Below are positions 17,404-27,195 of a stretch of DNA of 64,000 nucleotides, piece after piece. The notes beneath the pieces were generated by a model, which ran no database searches, had not been told where the DNA came from, and saw only the letters and a program-made list of their open reading frames with translations. The number at the start of each line of letters is the position of its first letter. Position 1 is the stretch's first letter. The position numbers were made by a program, and so were the translations under genes. The DNA lies in the NCBI RefSeq assembly GCF_030846195.1, contig NZ_JAVCWH010000007.1, positions 1 to 64,000 of the forward strand, given 5' to 3'. Origin of the DNA: Paracoccus yibinensis. GTDB lineage: Bacteria > Pseudomonadota > Alphaproteobacteria > Rhodobacterales > Rhodobacteraceae.

Positions 17404-18153
17404 ATGCAATCCTTGCGCAAGGGCCGATACCTGGCCCGGCTGGCCCGGACACCCGATGACCTGCGCGCGGCGCAGCGTCTGCGCTGGCTGTGCTTTGTCG
17501 CACGCGACGGCGCGTCGGCCGAAGGTCTGGATGCCGACGGGCTGGACGCCGCCTGCCGCCACATGCTGGTCGAGGATACATCGACCGGCCGCCTTGTCTG
17601 CTGCTTCCGCTTTCTGCCGCTGATGGACGGAGGCGATATCGCCCGCAGCTATTCGGCGCAATTCTATGACCTGTCGGCGCTAGGATCCTTCGACGCCCCG
17701 CTGTTGGAGGTCGGGCGCTTCTGCGTCCATCCGGGCACGCAGGACCCCGACATCATCCGCACGGCCTGGGCCGCCCTGTCGCGCATCGTCGAGGACGGCG
17801 GGGTCAGGATGCTGTTCGGCTGTTCCAGCTTCATGGGAACCGAACCGGCCCTTCATGCCGAGGCTTTCGCCATGCTGCGCGCCCGCCACTTGGCCCCGCG
17901 CCACTGGCTGCCGCGCGTGAAGGCGCCGAACGTCTTCCGCTTTGCCCGCGCGCGGCCTTCGGGCCGGCCAGATCCGAAGCGGGCCATGGCGGCGATGCCG
18001 CCCCTGCTGCGCAGCTACCTGGCAATGGGCGGCTGGGTCAGCGACCATGCCGTCGTGGATCCCGTGCTGCGCACCATGCATGTCTTCACGGGGGTCGAGG
18101 TCGGCGCGATCCCCCCTGCGCGCCGCCGTTTGCTGCAAAGGGCGGCATCCTGA
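17404..18153 (+). CDS. olsB: L-ornithine N-alpha-acyltransferase (OlsB)
   Basis: 249-residue GNAT-fold enzyme that transfers a 3-hydroxyacyl chain from ACP to ornithine, giving lyso-ornithine lipid, the first step to phosphorus-free ornithine lipids. Family landmarks are the N-terminal RYLARLARTPDDLRAAQRLR, the LLEVGRFCVHP acyl-acceptor motif and FGCSSFMGTE. The fold resembles autoinducer synthases, but the motifs fit OlsB. The start at 17404 has GGGGG about 8 bases upstream; an ATG-like start 8 codons earlier lacks one. The O-acyltransferase partner olsA is not nearby. ureD begins 130 bases downstream. Confidence 0.88.
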   Translation: MQSLRKGRYLARLARTPDDLRAAQRLRWLCFVARDGASAEGLDADGLDAACRHMLVEDTSTGRLVCCFRFLPLMDGGDIARSYSAQFYDLSALGSFDAPLLEVGRFCVHPGTQDPDIIRTAWAALSRIVEDGGVRMLFGCSSFMGTEPALHAEAFAMLRARHLAPRHWLPRVKAPNVFRFARARPSGRPDPKRAMAAMPPLLRSYLAMGGWVSDHAVVDPVLRTMHVFTGVEVGAIPPARRRLLQRAAS

Positions 18154-18283
18154 TTTCAGGATTGCCCGACGCCTGGGCGGAGCGCCCATCGAATGGGCAG
18201 TGGCCCCAGATCACGCAGGAACGGGGCGCCGCCACCTGCAGCGCCGGATTGACCTTTCGGCTGGCTGGACGCCCCCTCGGGCC

Positions 18284-19099
18284 ATGTTCGACGCGACCGA
18301 CCCCATGCCCCTTCTTCAGCGCAGCACCGGCGCCGCGCAGGTGGTCATGGGTCCGCGCGGGCTTGTCGATCTGGCTCAGTCGGGATCAGCCAAGGCCATG
18401 CTGCCCCGCGTGTCCGAGGGTCCGCCGCAGATCGTGTTCCTGAACACCTCGGGCGGGCTGGCTTCGGGCGACCGGCTGTCCTTTGCCGTGATCCTGCGGC
18501 CCGGCGCCCGGGTGCTGGCGACCACCCAGACCGCCGAACGCGCCTATCGCGCCGAAGGTGCCCCCGCCCAGGCCGACCTGCGCTTGCAGGTGGGCCAGGA
18601 CTGCTGGCTTGACTGGCTGCCCCAGGAAACCATCCTGTTCGACGGCGCGCGGCTGGAACGCAGGACAGTCGTGGACCTTGCCCCCGGCGCGGGCTGCGTG
18701 CTTCTGGAGATGATCGTGCTGGGCCGTCTTGCCAGGGGCGAACAGCCCCGCCGCCTGCATCTGCGCGACTACCGGATCGTGCGGCGGGCGGGCCGGATCG
18801 TCCATCACGACGCCCTGGCCCTGGACGACGCCGCGCTGCTTCGGCGGAACGGACCCGCCCTGCTGGGCGACGCCCGCGCCCTTGCGACGCTGGCGGTGGT
18901 CGCGCCCCATGCGCCCGACCTTCTGGCCCGCGCCCGCGCCGCCCTGGACGAACCCGGCGTCGCCGGCGCGGCAAGCGCCCCGACGGGGCGGCTGGTGATC
19001 CGCTGCCTGGCCCGCGACGATTGGCCCCTTCGGCGGCAGGTCGTCCGCCTTCTGGCCGCGCTGCGGCCCGACCCCCTTCCCCGCATCTGGCAGGTCTGA
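18284..19099 (+). CDS. ureD: Urease accessory protein UreD
   Basis: 271-residue chaperone (also called UreH) that binds apo-urease and recruits UreF and UreG for nickel insertion. Family features: [11 protein letters not shown] near the N-terminus, [13 protein letters not shown], the [12 protein letters not shown] motif and [15 protein letters not shown]. The start [14 protein letters not shown] fits relatives; the frame is open much further upstream, overlapping olsB, but that part is not UreD-like. First gene of the urease operon, two bases before ureA. Confidence 0.94.
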   Translation: MFDATDPMPLLQRSTGAAQVVMGPRGLVDLAQSGSAKAMLPRVSEGPPQIVFLNTSGGLASGDRLSFAVILRPGARVLATTQTAERAYRAEGAPAQADLRLQVGQDCWLDWLPQETILFDGARLERRTVVDLAPGAGCVLLEMIVLGRLARGEQPRRLHLRDYRIVRRAGRIVHHDALALDDAALLRRNGPALLGDARALATLAVVAPHAPDLLARARAALDEPGVAGAASAPTGRLVIRCLARDDWPLRRQVVRLLAALRPDPLPRIWQV

Positions 19100-19101
19100 C
19101 G

Positions 19102-19413
19102 ATGAACCTTACCCCCCGCGAGCGTGAAAAGCTGCTGGTATCCGTTGCGGCGATGGTGGCGCGCGGCCGCCTGGCGCGCGGCGTCAAGCTGAACCACCCT
19201 GAGGCCATCGCGCTCATCACCGATTTCGTGGTCGAGGGCGCGCGCGACGGCCGCAGCGTGGCCAACCTGATGCAGGCGGGCGCGCATGTCATCACCGCCG
19301 ATCAATGCATGGAGGGCGTTCCCGCCATGATCGAGTCCGTCCAGGTCGAGGCCACCTTTCCCGACGGGACCAAGCTGGTCACCGTCCACCACCCGATCCG
19401 CCACGAGGCTTGA
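19102..19413 (+). CDS. ureA: Urease subunit gamma
   Basis: 103-residue smallest subunit of the urease trimer, full length for the family, with [12 protein letters not shown] at the N-terminus and [18 protein letters not shown] at the end. It contributes no metal ligand; it completes the (alpha-beta-gamma)3 assembly. It follows the ureD stop by two bases and directly abuts ureJ. Confidence 0.97.
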   Translation: MNLTPREREKLLVSVAAMVARGRLARGVKLNHPEAIALITDFVVEGARDGRSVANLMQAGAHVITADQCMEGVPAMIESVQVEATFPDGTKLVTVHHPIRHEA

Positions 19414-19974
19414 ATGAAAAGGATTTCGATTGCCGCCGCCCTTCTGCTGCCGCAGGCCGCCCTGGCCCATGTCGGCCATCACGACCAGGGCCAGTTCCTG
19501 TCGGGCCTGAGCCATCCCTTGGGCGGCGCGGATCACCTGCTGGCGATGGTGGCGCTTGGCCTGCTGGCGGCTCAGATGGGGAGCCGGGCGCTTTGGGCGC
19601 TGCCCTTGGCCTTCGTCGGCAGCATGATCGCAGGCGGTTTCGCGAGCTTTGGCGGGCTGCCCTTTCCGGGGGTCGAGCCGATGATCCTGGCCTCGGTCGT
19701 GATCCTGGGCGCGCTTGTCGCGATGGCCGCGTGCCTGCCGCTGGCGGCGATGGTCCCCGGCGTGGCGCTGTTCGGCATGGCGCATGGCTGGGCGCATGGC
19801 GCGGAAGGCCCGGCGGCGGGACTGGCCGCCTATGCGGCGGGCTTTGCGGTGGCAACACTTGCGCTGCATGGGGCGGGCATCGGCGCGGCGCGGATACTGG
19901 AACGCGGCACGGCCCTGCGGGCCTTGGGCGGCGGGACGGCGGCGGCGGGCCTGGCCCTGGCGATGGTGGGTTGA
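19414..19974 (+). CDS. ureJ: HupE/UreJ family nickel permease
   Basis: 186-residue membrane protein with an N-terminal signal-like segment ending in [11 protein letters not shown], then six hydrophobic segments. The motif [17 protein letters not shown] is the HupE/UreJ metal-binding signature, and [12 protein letters not shown] provides further His. It probably brings Ni2+ in for urease. It is inserted between ureA and ureB with zero intergenic bases on either side, an arrangement also known from other Rhizobiales and Rhodobacterales urease operons. Confidence 0.92.
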   Translation: MKRISIAAALLLPQAALAHVGHHDQGQFLSGLSHPLGGADHLLAMVALGLLAAQMGSRALWALPLAFVGSMIAGGFASFGGLPFPGVEPMILASVVILGALVAMAACLPLAAMVPGVALFGMAHGWAHGAEGPAAGLAAYAAGFAVATLALHGAGIGAARILERGTALRALGGGTAAAGLALAMVG

Positions 19975-20292
19975 ATGACCCGCACGATTGTTCCGGGCGA
20001 AATCCTGCCCGCATCCGGCGAGATCACCCTGAACCAGGGGCGCGATCCGGTCACCGTCATGGTCGCCAATACCGGCGACCGCCCGATCCAGGTCGGCAGC
20101 CATTACCACTTTGCCGAAACCAACCCGGCGCTGGATTTCGACCGCGAAGCTGCGCGCGGGATGCGCCTGTCGATCCCCGCCGGCACCGCCGTCCGGTTCG
20201 AGCCCGGCCAGTCCCGCGAAGTCCGCCTGATCCCCTATGCGGGCGACCGTGTGGTCCAGGGCTTCCGCAAAGACGTGATGGGGCCGCTATGA
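19975..20292 (+). CDS. ureB: Urease subunit beta
   Basis: 105-residue structural subunit beginning [17 protein letters not shown], with the family motif [14 protein letters not shown] and [14 protein letters not shown] at the C-terminus. It stabilises the flap over the active site held by UreC. Its stop overlaps the ureC start (ATGA), so translation is coupled. Confidence 0.97.
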   Translation: MTRTIVPGEILPASGEITLNQGRDPVTVMVANTGDRPIQVGSHYHFAETNPALDFDREAARGMRLSIPAGTAVRFEPGQSREVRLIPYAGDRVVQGFRKDVMGPL

Positions 20293-21974
20293 CCCGCCTG
20301 TCCCGCGCCGATTACGCCGCGCTTTACGGTCCCACCACGGGCGACCGGATCCGGCTGGCCGATACCGAGCTGCTGATCGAGGTCGAGCGCGACCTGACCA
20401 TCGCGGGCGAGGAGGTGAAGTTCGGCGGCGGCAAGGTCGTCCGCGACGGCATGGGCCAGTCCCAGGTCACGCGCGCGGGCGGCGCGATGGACACGGTCAT
20501 CACCGGCGTCGTCGTCTTCGACCACCAGGGCATCACCAAGGCCGACGTGGGCCTGCGCGACGGCCGCATCGCCGGGATCGGCAAGGCGGGCAACCCCGAC
20601 ACCCAGCCGGGCGTGACCCTCATCATCGGTCCCGGCACCGAGATCATCGCGGGCGAGGGGCGCATCCTGACGCCGGGCGGCTTCGACTGCCACATCCACT
20701 ACATCTGCCCGCAGCAGGTCGACCATGCGCTGCATTCCGGGGTCACGACGCTTCTGGGCGGCGGCACCGGCCCCGCGCATGGCACGCTTGCCACCACCTG
20801 CACCCCCGGCCCCTGGCACATCGCCCGGATGATGGAGGCCTGCGCGGATCTGCCGGTCAACATCGGCATTGCGGGCAAGGGCAACGCCAGCGTTCCCGCG
20901 CCGCTGGAGGAACAGATCCGCGCAGGCGCCTGCGCGCTGAAGCTGCACGAGGACTGGGGCACCACCCCCGCCGCCATCGACAATTGCCTGTCTGTCGCCG
21001 ACGCCATGGACGTGCAGGTGATGATCCACACCGACACGCTGAACGAATCGGGCTTTGTCGAGGACACGATGGCCGCCATCGCGGGCCGCACCATCCACGC
21101 CTATCACACCGAGGGCGCGGGCGGCGGCCACGCCCCCGACATCATCCGCATGGTCGGCATGGGCAATGTCCTGCCCTCGTCCACCAACCCGACGCGGCCC
21201 TATACCGCCAACACCGTCGAGGAACATCTCGACATGCTGATGGTCTGCCACCACCTAGACCGCCGCGTGCCCGAGGACGTGGCCTTCGCCGAATCCCGCA
21301 TCCGCCGCGAGACCATCGCAGCCGAGGATATCCTGCACGACCTGGGCGCGTTCAGCGTCATTTCCTCGGACAGCCAGGCCATGGGCAGGATCGGGGAAGT
21401 CATCATCCGCACCTGGCAGACCGCAGACAAGATGCGCCGCCAGCGCGGACGGTTGCCCGAGGAGCAGGGCCAGAACGACAACCTGCGCGCCCGCCGCTAT
21501 ATCGCCAAATACACGATCAACCCGGCCATCGCGCATGGCGTCAGCCAGCATATCGGCAGCATCACCCCCGGCAAGCGCGCCGACCTGGTGCTGTGGTCGC
21601 CTGCCTTCTTCGGCGTGAAGCCGGAAATGGTGCTGGTCGGCGGGCAGATCAGCGTGGCGCAGATGGGCGATCCGAACGGCTCGATCCCCGTGCAGCCGAT
21701 CTTCAGCCGTCCGATGTGGGGGCATACGGGCCGCGCGTCCGCCCTGTTCGTGTCGAAGGCGGGCCTTGAAAACGGCGCGGGCGACAGCCTGCACAAGACC
21801 CTGATCGCGGTCGAGAACACGCGGGCCATCGGCAAGGCCGACATGGTCCTGAACGCCGCCATGCCCGCCATCGAGGTCGATCCCGAGACCTATGAAGTCC
21901 GCGCCGACGAGCAGTTGCTGACCTGCGAGCCAGCGACGGAACTGCCCATGGCCCAACGCTATTTCCTGTTCTGA
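20289..21974 (+). CDS. ureC: Urease subunit alpha (catalytic)
   Basis: 561-residue catalytic subunit hydrolysing urea to ammonia and carbamate at a di-nickel centre. All key residues are present: His135 and His137 (HIHYICP), carbamylated Lys218 ([12 protein letters not shown]), His247, His273 ([11 protein letters not shown]), the mobile-flap Cys320-His321 (MVCHHL) and Asp361 (SSDSQAMG). Length is close to the usual 567-570. The start overlaps ureB by four bases. Nothing suggests loss of activity. Confidence 0.98.
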   Translation: MTRLSRADYAALYGPTTGDRIRLADTELLIEVERDLTIAGEEVKFGGGKVVRDGMGQSQVTRAGGAMDTVITGVVVFDHQGITKADVGLRDGRIAGIGKAGNPDTQPGVTLIIGPGTEIIAGEGRILTPGGFDCHIHYICPQQVDHALHSGVTTLLGGGTGPAHGTLATTCTPGPWHIARMMEACADLPVNIGIAGKGNASVPAPLEEQIRAGACALKLHEDWGTTPAAIDNCLSVADAMDVQVMIHTDTLNESGFVEDTMAAIAGRTIHAYHTEGAGGGHAPDIIRMVGMGNVLPSSTNPTRPYTANTVEEHLDMLMVCHHLDRRVPEDVAFAESRIRRETIAAEDILHDLGAFSVISSDSQAMGRIGEVIIRTWQTADKMRRQRGRLPEEQGQNDNLRARRYIAKYTINPAIAHGVSQHIGSITPGKRADLVLWSPAFFGVKPEMVLVGGQISVAQMGDPNGSIPVQPIFSRPMWGHTGRASALFVSKAGLENGAGDSLHKTLIAVENTRAIGKADMVLNAAMPAIEVDPETYEVRADEQLLTCEPATELPMAQRYFLF

Positions 21975-21987
21975 GCGAGGATACCCC

Positions 21988-22512
21988 ATGATCACCGCCA
22001 CCAGCATCATCCGCAACGCCCCCGCCCCCTTCGACGGAGAGGTCTGGCTGGACTACGAAGGCCGCCTTCTGCGCCGCAAGAAGCTGTCCTGCCAGGCCGA
22101 TTTCGGCAGCTGCGATTTCCTGGTCGATCTGCCCGAGGTCACCAGCCTGGAAGACGGCGACGCCTTTGAACTCTCGGACGGCCGCCAGATCGTCGTGCGC
22201 GCCCGGCCCGAACCCGTGATGGTCATCCGCGGCCACCTGGCGCGCCTTGCCTGGCACATCGGCAACCGCCACACCCCCTGCCGGATCGAGGCCGACCGCC
22301 TGGTCATCCGCCAGGACCATGTGCTGGAGGCCATGCTGCGCAAGCTGGGCGCCGACATCTGCCACAAGGACCTGCCCTTCCGCCCCGAAGGCGGCGCCTA
22401 TGGACATGGCCGGACCTTCGGGCATGACCACGCCTCGTCGCACGACCATTCGAATGAACATCATCATAACGACAAGGGCCAAGGTCATCCCCACGACCAT
22501 CACCACGCCTGA
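21988..22512 (+). CDS. ureE: Urease nickel metallochaperone UreE
   Basis: 174-residue dimeric metallochaperone that hands Ni2+ to the UreG/UreF/UreD complex. The peptide-binding N-terminal domain (about 1-70) and metal-binding C-terminal domain with GNRHTPCRIE are present. The last 35 residues are a histidine-rich nickel-storage tail with more than ten His. The DNA for the end of this tail also encodes the proposed start of ureF in another frame. Confidence 0.94.
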   Translation: MITATSIIRNAPAPFDGEVWLDYEGRLLRRKKLSCQADFGSCDFLVDLPEVTSLEDGDAFELSDGRQIVVRARPEPVMVIRGHLARLAWHIGNRHTPCRIEADRLVIRQDHVLEAMLRKLGADICHKDLPFRPEGGAYGHGRTFGHDHASSHDHSNEHHHNDKGQGHPHDHHHA

Positions 22513-23137
22513 GGCCGCGCGCCTGCATCTGGCCCAGATCCTGTCGCCCGCCTTTCCGGTGGGCGGCTTTGCCTGGTCGCAGGGGCTGGAATGGGCCATG
22601 GACAGCGGCATCGTCACGCGCGAAACGCTGCCGCAATGGCTGGCCGACTGGCTAGACTTTGGTGCGGGCTGGACCGACGCGGTGCTGGTCGCGCTGTCGC
22701 TGCGCGCCACGGATTACGCGGCCCTGGACGATCTGGCCCGCGCGGCCTGCCTTTCCTCGCAGCGCCTGACCGAGACCGTCGAACAGGGCACTGCCCTGTC
22801 CACCAACATCGCCGCGCTGACCGGGCTGCCGCAGCCCGCCGCCGCGCTGCCGATAGCTTTTGGCCGGGCCTGCGCCACCATGCCCTTGCCGCATCCCGAA
22901 ATCATCGCGGCCTTCCTGCAAGCCCAGGCCGCAGCTTTGGTTTCCGCCGCCGTCCGCTTCATGCCGCTGGGTCCGGTCGAAGGCCAGAAGATGCTGGCCG
23001 CGCTTCAGCCCGCGATCCTTGCCGCCGCCCTGCGCGGCGCATCGGCAACCGAAGACGACCTAGCCGTCGCAAGCTGGGGCGCGGATATCGCCGCCATGCG
23101 GCATGAAACCATGACAGTCAGGATATTCCGATCATGA
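22454..23137 (+). CDS. ureF: Urease accessory protein UreF
   Basis: 227-residue helical protein that regulates the GTPase UreG during nickel insertion. Family motifs include [18 protein letters not shown], the TD-A-L stretch, [12 protein letters not shown] and [16 protein letters not shown]. The only in-frame ATG before the conserved part is at 22454, overlapping ureE by 59 bases; no other usable start codon is seen between this and the conserved region, so the overlap looks real, although no good ribosome site precedes it. The stop overlaps ureG (ATGA). Confidence 0.9.
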   Translation: MNIIITTRAKVIPTTITTPEAARLHLAQILSPAFPVGGFAWSQGLEWAMDSGIVTRETLPQWLADWLDFGAGWTDAVLVALSLRATDYAALDDLARAACLSSQRLTETVEQGTALSTNIAALTGLPQPAAALPIAFGRACATMPLPHPEIIAAFLQAQAAALVSAAVRFMPLGPVEGQKMLAALQPAILAAALRGASATEDDLAVASWGADIAAMRHETMTVRIFRS

Positions 23138-23757
23138 GCCAGAATGGTCCCCTTCGCGTCGGCATCGGCGGCCCCGTCGGCGCGGGCAAGACCACGCTGA
23201 CCGAACAGCTGGCCCGCGCGCTGGCCCCGCGCCTGTCCATGGCCGTGATCACCAACGACATCTACACCCGCGAGGATGCCGAGGCCCTGATGCGCGCCCA
23301 GGTCCTGCCGCGGGACCGCATCCGGGGCGTGGAAACCGGCGGCTGCCCCCATACCGCCATCCGCGAGGACGCGAGCATCAACCTGGCCGCCATCGCGGAT
23401 CTGAACGCGGCCTTTCCCGACCTGGACCTGGTGCTGATCGAATCGGGCGGCGACAACCTGGCCGCGACCTTTTCGCCGGAACTGGCGGATCTGACCATCT
23501 ATGTCATCGACACGACGGCAGGCCAGGACATCCCCCGCAAGCGCGGGCCGGGACTGGCGCGGTCCGACCTGCTGGTCGTGAACAAGACGGATCTGGCCCC
23601 CCATGTGGGCGTGGACGCCGCGCTGCTGGAATCCGATGCGCGCGCCGCGCGGGGTGCCCGCCCGGTGGTCATGGCGCAGCTGCGCCACGGCAAGGGCGTG
23701 CAGGACATCGTCGATTTCCTGATCGACCAAGGCGGCTTGCAGCCCCGCGCGGCCTGA
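23134..23757 (+). CDS. ureG: Urease accessory GTPase UreG
   Basis: 207-residue SIMIBI-class GTPase that powers nickel delivery to urease. P-loop [11 protein letters not shown], metal motif [14 protein letters not shown] (the Cys-Pro-His that binds nickel), [21 protein letters not shown] and NKTDLAP are all intact. ATGA overlap with ureF. Last gene of the urease block; urtA starts 187 bases later. Confidence 0.97.
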   Translation: MSQNGPLRVGIGGPVGAGKTTLTEQLARALAPRLSMAVITNDIYTREDAEALMRAQVLPRDRIRGVETGGCPHTAIREDASINLAAIADLNAAFPDLDLVLIESGGDNLAATFSPELADLTIYVIDTTAGQDIPRKRGPGLARSDLLVVNKTDLAPHVGVDAALLESDARAARGARPVVMAQLRHGKGVQDIVDFLIDQGGLQPRAA

Positions 23758-23772
23758 TCCTGCCTGCGGCGC

Positions 23773-23796
23773 GGGCAATTGCCTGCGGGATTGCCC
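23773..23796 (+). terminator. Hairpin after ureG
   Basis: GGGCAAT and ATTGCCC form a perfect 7-bp stem with a 10-base loop, 16 bases after the ureG stop. No T-run follows, so it may protect the upstream mRNA or stop transcription only partly. Confidence 0.4.
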
Positions 23797-23798
23797 GG

Positions 23799-23813
23799 TG
23801 GCCGCCCAGTTGC
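23799..23813 (+). promoter_or_regulatory. Possible sigma-54 promoter of urtA
   Basis: TGGC-N7-TTGC keeps the invariant GG and GC of the -24/-12 element at the right distance. It is 130 bases upstream of urtA. Urea uptake genes are often nitrogen-controlled through NtrC, which makes the match plausible, but the inner bases differ from the consensus, and some relatives use sigma-70 with NtrC. Confidence 0.3.
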
Positions 23814-23944
23814 CGCATTCCCCGCCCGAAACCTGCCCAAGGCCTGTTCAGCCTTCCCAAAACCCGGCTTGCTGCACCTGCGAAGGCCCCACGCCTTCAC
23901 AAAAACAACAGGGACACAGGGCCGAACGGCCGGGGAAGGTGATG

Positions 23945-25228
23945 ATGAACAAACTGTCCGCGATGCTGGCGCTGACCACCGCCATGGCATTGGCAACGGG
24001 CGCGATGGCGCAGGAAGGCGAGCCGATCAAGATCGGCGTGCTGCATTCGCTGTCGGGCACCATGGCGATCTCGGAAACGACGCTGAAGGACACGGTCCTG
24101 ATGATGGTCGAACAGCAGAACGCCAAGGGTGGGCTTCTGGGCCGCCCGATCGAGGCCGTGGTGGTGGACCCCGCATCCGACTGGCCGCTGTTTGCCGAAA
24201 AGGCCCGCGAACTGCTGACCGTCAGCGACGTGGACGCGATCTTCGGCTGCTGGACCTCGGTGTCGCGGAAATCCGTCCTGCCGGTGATCGAGGAACTGAA
24301 CGGGCTGCTGTTCTATCCCGTCCAGTACGAAGGCGAGGAGTCGTCCAAGAACGTGATCTATACCGGCGCCGCGCCGAACCAGCAGGCGATCCCGGCGGTG
24401 GATTACATGGCCGAGGAACTGGGCGTCGAGAAATGGGCGCTGCTGGGCACGGATTACGTCTATCCGCGCACCACGAACAACATCCTAGACGCCTATCTCA
24501 AGGGCAAGGGCGTGGCGGAAGGCGACATCTTCGTCAACTACACCCCCTTCGGCCATTCGGACTGGTCCAAGATCGTGGCGGATGTCGTGGCGCTTGGCGC
24601 GGACGGCAAGAAGGTCGGCGTGGTTTCCACCATCAACGGCGACGCCAATGTGGGCTTCTACAAGGAACTGGCGGCGGCGGGCGTTTCGGCCGACGACATC
24701 CCGGTCATGGCGTTTTCCGTGGGTGAAGAAGAACTGGCGGGCCTGGACACGACCAACCTGGTCGGCCACCTGGCTGCCTGGAACTATTTCCAGACCGCCG
24801 AATCCGACGCCAACACCGCCTTCATCGAGGAATGGAAGAAGTTCATCGGCAATGATGAACGCGTGACCAACGATCCGATGGAGGCCACCGTGATCGGCTT
24901 CAACGCCTGGGTCGCCGCCGTCGAAAAGGCCGGCACCACCGATGTCGATCCCGTGCTGGACGCCATCGTCGGGGTCGAGGTTCCGAACCTGACCGGCGGC
25001 ACCGCCACGGTCCTGCCGAACCACCACCTGACCAAGCCGGTCCTGATCGGCGAGATCCGCGAGGACGGCCAGTTCGACATCGTCAGCCAGACCGAACCCG
25101 TGCCGGGCGATGCCTGGACCGACTTCCTGCCGGAATCGGCCAAGCTGGAGGCCGACTGGCCGGGCAAGGACTGCGGCATGTTCAACACGGAAACCAACGC
25201 CTGCGTGCAGGTCCAGTCGAACTATTGA
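23945..25228 (+). CDS. urtA: Urea ABC transporter substrate-binding protein UrtA
   Basis: 427-residue periplasmic urea receptor. A signal peptide (MNKLSAMLALTTAMALATGAMAQ) is followed by a type I periplasmic binding fold starting IKIGVLHSLSGTMAISE. Landmarks of UrtA are FGCWTSVSRKSVLPV and LLFYPVQYEGEESS. Two ATGs are adjacent; the second (23945) has the better distance (5 bases) from GGGGAAGG. It heads urtABCDE and follows the urease genes on the same strand, so uptake and hydrolysis are linked. Confidence 0.95.
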   Translation: MNKLSAMLALTTAMALATGAMAQEGEPIKIGVLHSLSGTMAISETTLKDTVLMMVEQQNAKGGLLGRPIEAVVVDPASDWPLFAEKARELLTVSDVDAIFGCWTSVSRKSVLPVIEELNGLLFYPVQYEGEESSKNVIYTGAAPNQQAIPAVDYMAEELGVEKWALLGTDYVYPRTTNNILDAYLKGKGVAEGDIFVNYTPFGHSDWSKIVADVVALGADGKKVGVVSTINGDANVGFYKELAAAGVSADDIPVMAFSVGEEELAGLDTTNLVGHLAAWNYFQTAESDANTAFIEEWKKFIGNDERVTNDPMEATVIGFNAWVAAVEKAGTTDVDPVLDAIVGVEVPNLTGGTATVLPNHHLTKPVLIGEIREDGQFDIVSQTEPVPGDAWTDFLPESAKLEADWPGKDCGMFNTETNACVQVQSNY

Positions 25229-25274
25229 CGCCTGCGGGGGCGGTTGCGCCGCCCCCCTGCCAAGGAACGCGCCC

Positions 25275-27191
25275 ATGATCCGCCCAATGATCGCCCTGGT
25301 CCTGACGCTGCTTCTGGCCCTGCCCGCCAGCGCGAACCCCGCGCTTGAGGCCGTCATTGCCGACAACCTGGACCAGATCGAAAAGCCCTCGCGCCGCACG
25401 GTGGAACCCCTGGTCGCGCAGATCGCCGCCACCGGCCCCGAAGGGCTGGCGCTGCTGTCCGCCTGGGCCAACCGTTCGCTGGGCGTGACCGATGACGGGC
25501 GGCTGCTGATCGTGGACGGCGGCACCGCCACAGACGCCGCGACCGGCCAGCCCGTCCCCGGCGCCGACCCCAGGATGCTGCGCCCCAATTCCGGTGTGCG
25601 CGGCGTCATCGAATCCGCCCTTGTCGCGGGAGAGATTGCCAGCCCCGACCCCGCCCGCCGCGCCGCCGCGCTTGCCAGTATCGCTCGCGACGGCACGGCC
25701 GAACACCTGGCCGCCCTGCGCGCCGCCCCGGCTGAAGCCGATCCCGCCCTGGCCCGGCAGCGCGAGCGTGTCACCAACCTGCTGGCGATCCGCTTCGACG
25801 CTGACCCCGCCGCCCGCGTCGCGGCCATCGAGGGAATGGCAGGCGATGTGGGCCTCGATTTCCGCGCCGCGCTGAACCCGCTGCTGGCGACCAGTCGCGT
25901 CGCCGCGCCGGGTGAACCGGCGGACGCAAACATCGCCCGCGAGCTGACCGTCGGCGACACCGAGTTCCCGCGAGAGGCCGCCATCGCCCTGCTGACCAGC
26001 CAGGGCGTCCTGCCACCCCGTCTGACCCCCGCCGATCAGCGCAACGCGCTTGCCGCCAACATCCTGGACGGCAGCGTGGGCGGCGTCCCGGTGGCCGAAC
26101 TTTCGGATCCCGCCGCCCGCGACCGCGCCTACGAGGCGCTCGAGGCCGCAGGCGCCGTTCCCCCCGCCGCGACCGAGGCCGAGGTCGAGGCAGCCATAGA
26201 CGCCCACCGTTTCTTCGAAATCTACGCTGAACCGAACAGCGACGTGACCGACGCCGCCCGCGCGGCGCAGACCGGCGCGCAGGTGCGTCTGGCGGCGATG
26301 ACCGGCATCGACCTGGGGCTGGACGCGCTGTCCTTGGCCTCGATCTATTTCCTGGCGGCCATCGGTCTTGCCGTCACCTTCGGGGTGATGCGCGTCATCA
26401 ACATGGCGCATGGCGAGTTCATCATGATGGGCGCCTATACGAGCTATGTCGTCCAGACCCTGATCGCCAACCGCACCCTGTCGCTGGTCGTGGCCCTGCC
26501 GCTGGCCTTCGCCGTGACCTTCGGCGCGGGGGTGATCCTTTACCGGCTGGTGATCCGGCACCTGGCGAACCGTCCGCTGGAAACGCTGCTGGCGACCTTT
26601 GGCGTGTCCATCGCCTTGCAGCAATTGGCAAAGAACATCTTCGGCACGCAGGCCCGCCCGCTGACCGCCCCCGCCTGGCTAGAAGGGGCGATCACCATTA
26701 ACGACGTGATTTCGATCTCCTCCATCCGGGTGGCGATCTTCGTGCTGGCGCTGCTGTTCCTGGGCCTGTTCCTGTTCATCATGAAGCGCACCCGCCTGGG
26801 ACTGGAGGTCCGCGCCGTGACCCAGAACCCCGGCATGGCGGCGTCCATGGGCATCAATCCCGACCGCATCGCCATGATGACCTTTGGCCTTGGGTCGGGC
26901 ATCGCGGGCATCGCGGGCGTGGCCATCGGGCTGTTCGCGCAGGTCACGTCGGAACTGGGCCAGCAATACATCGTGCAAAGCTTCATGACCGTGGTCGTGG
27001 GCGGCGTCGGCACCATCTGGGGCACGCTGGCGGGCGCGGGGCTGATCGGCGGGCTGTCCAAGGTGATCGAGGCCCTGAACCCCGCCAATACGCTTGCCGC
27101 GCAGACCTTCATGATCCTGTTCATCATCATCTTCATCCAGTTCCGCCCGCGCGGCATCATCCCGCAGCGCGGCCGTGCGGCAGAGGCGTGA
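25275..27191 (+). CDS. urtB: Urea ABC transporter permease UrtB
   Basis: 638-residue permease of the branched-chain amino acid/urea type. A signal peptide and a long alanine-rich periplasmic domain (about 20-340) precede the LivH-like membrane domain (about 345-630) with GVMRVINMAHGEFIMMGAY, the EAA-like loop around NPDRIAMMTFGLGSG and a C-terminal QFRPRGIIPQRGR. The periplasmic extension is a known feature of UrtB and absent from LivH. AAGGA sits 7 bases before the ATG. Confidence 0.94.
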   Translation: MIRPMIALVLTLLLALPASANPALEAVIADNLDQIEKPSRRTVEPLVAQIAATGPEGLALLSAWANRSLGVTDDGRLLIVDGGTATDAATGQPVPGADPRMLRPNSGVRGVIESALVAGEIASPDPARRAAALASIARDGTAEHLAALRAAPAEADPALARQRERVTNLLAIRFDADPAARVAAIEGMAGDVGLDFRAALNPLLATSRVAAPGEPADANIARELTVGDTEFPREAAIALLTSQGVLPPRLTPADQRNALAANILDGSVGGVPVAELSDPAARDRAYEALEAAGAVPPAATEAEVEAAIDAHRFFEIYAEPNSDVTDAARAAQTGAQVRLAAMTGIDLGLDALSLASIYFLAAIGLAVTFGVMRVINMAHGEFIMMGAYTSYVVQTLIANRTLSLVVALPLAFAVTFGAGVILYRLVIRHLANRPLETLLATFGVSIALQQLAKNIFGTQARPLTAPAWLEGAITINDVISISSIRVAIFVLALLFLGLFLFIMKRTRLGLEVRAVTQNPGMAASMGINPDRIAMMTFGLGSGIAGIAGVAIGLFAQVTSELGQQYIVQSFMTVVVGGVGTIWGTLAGAGLIGGLSKVIEALNPANTLAAQTFMILFIIIFIQFRPRGIIPQRGRAAEA

Positions 27192-27195
27192 CCCC

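Noticed and set aside
17404..18153. Possible acyl-homoserine lactone synthase
   Set aside because: The fold is similar, but the motifs fit ornithine acyltransferase OlsB and there is no LuxR-type gene nearby.
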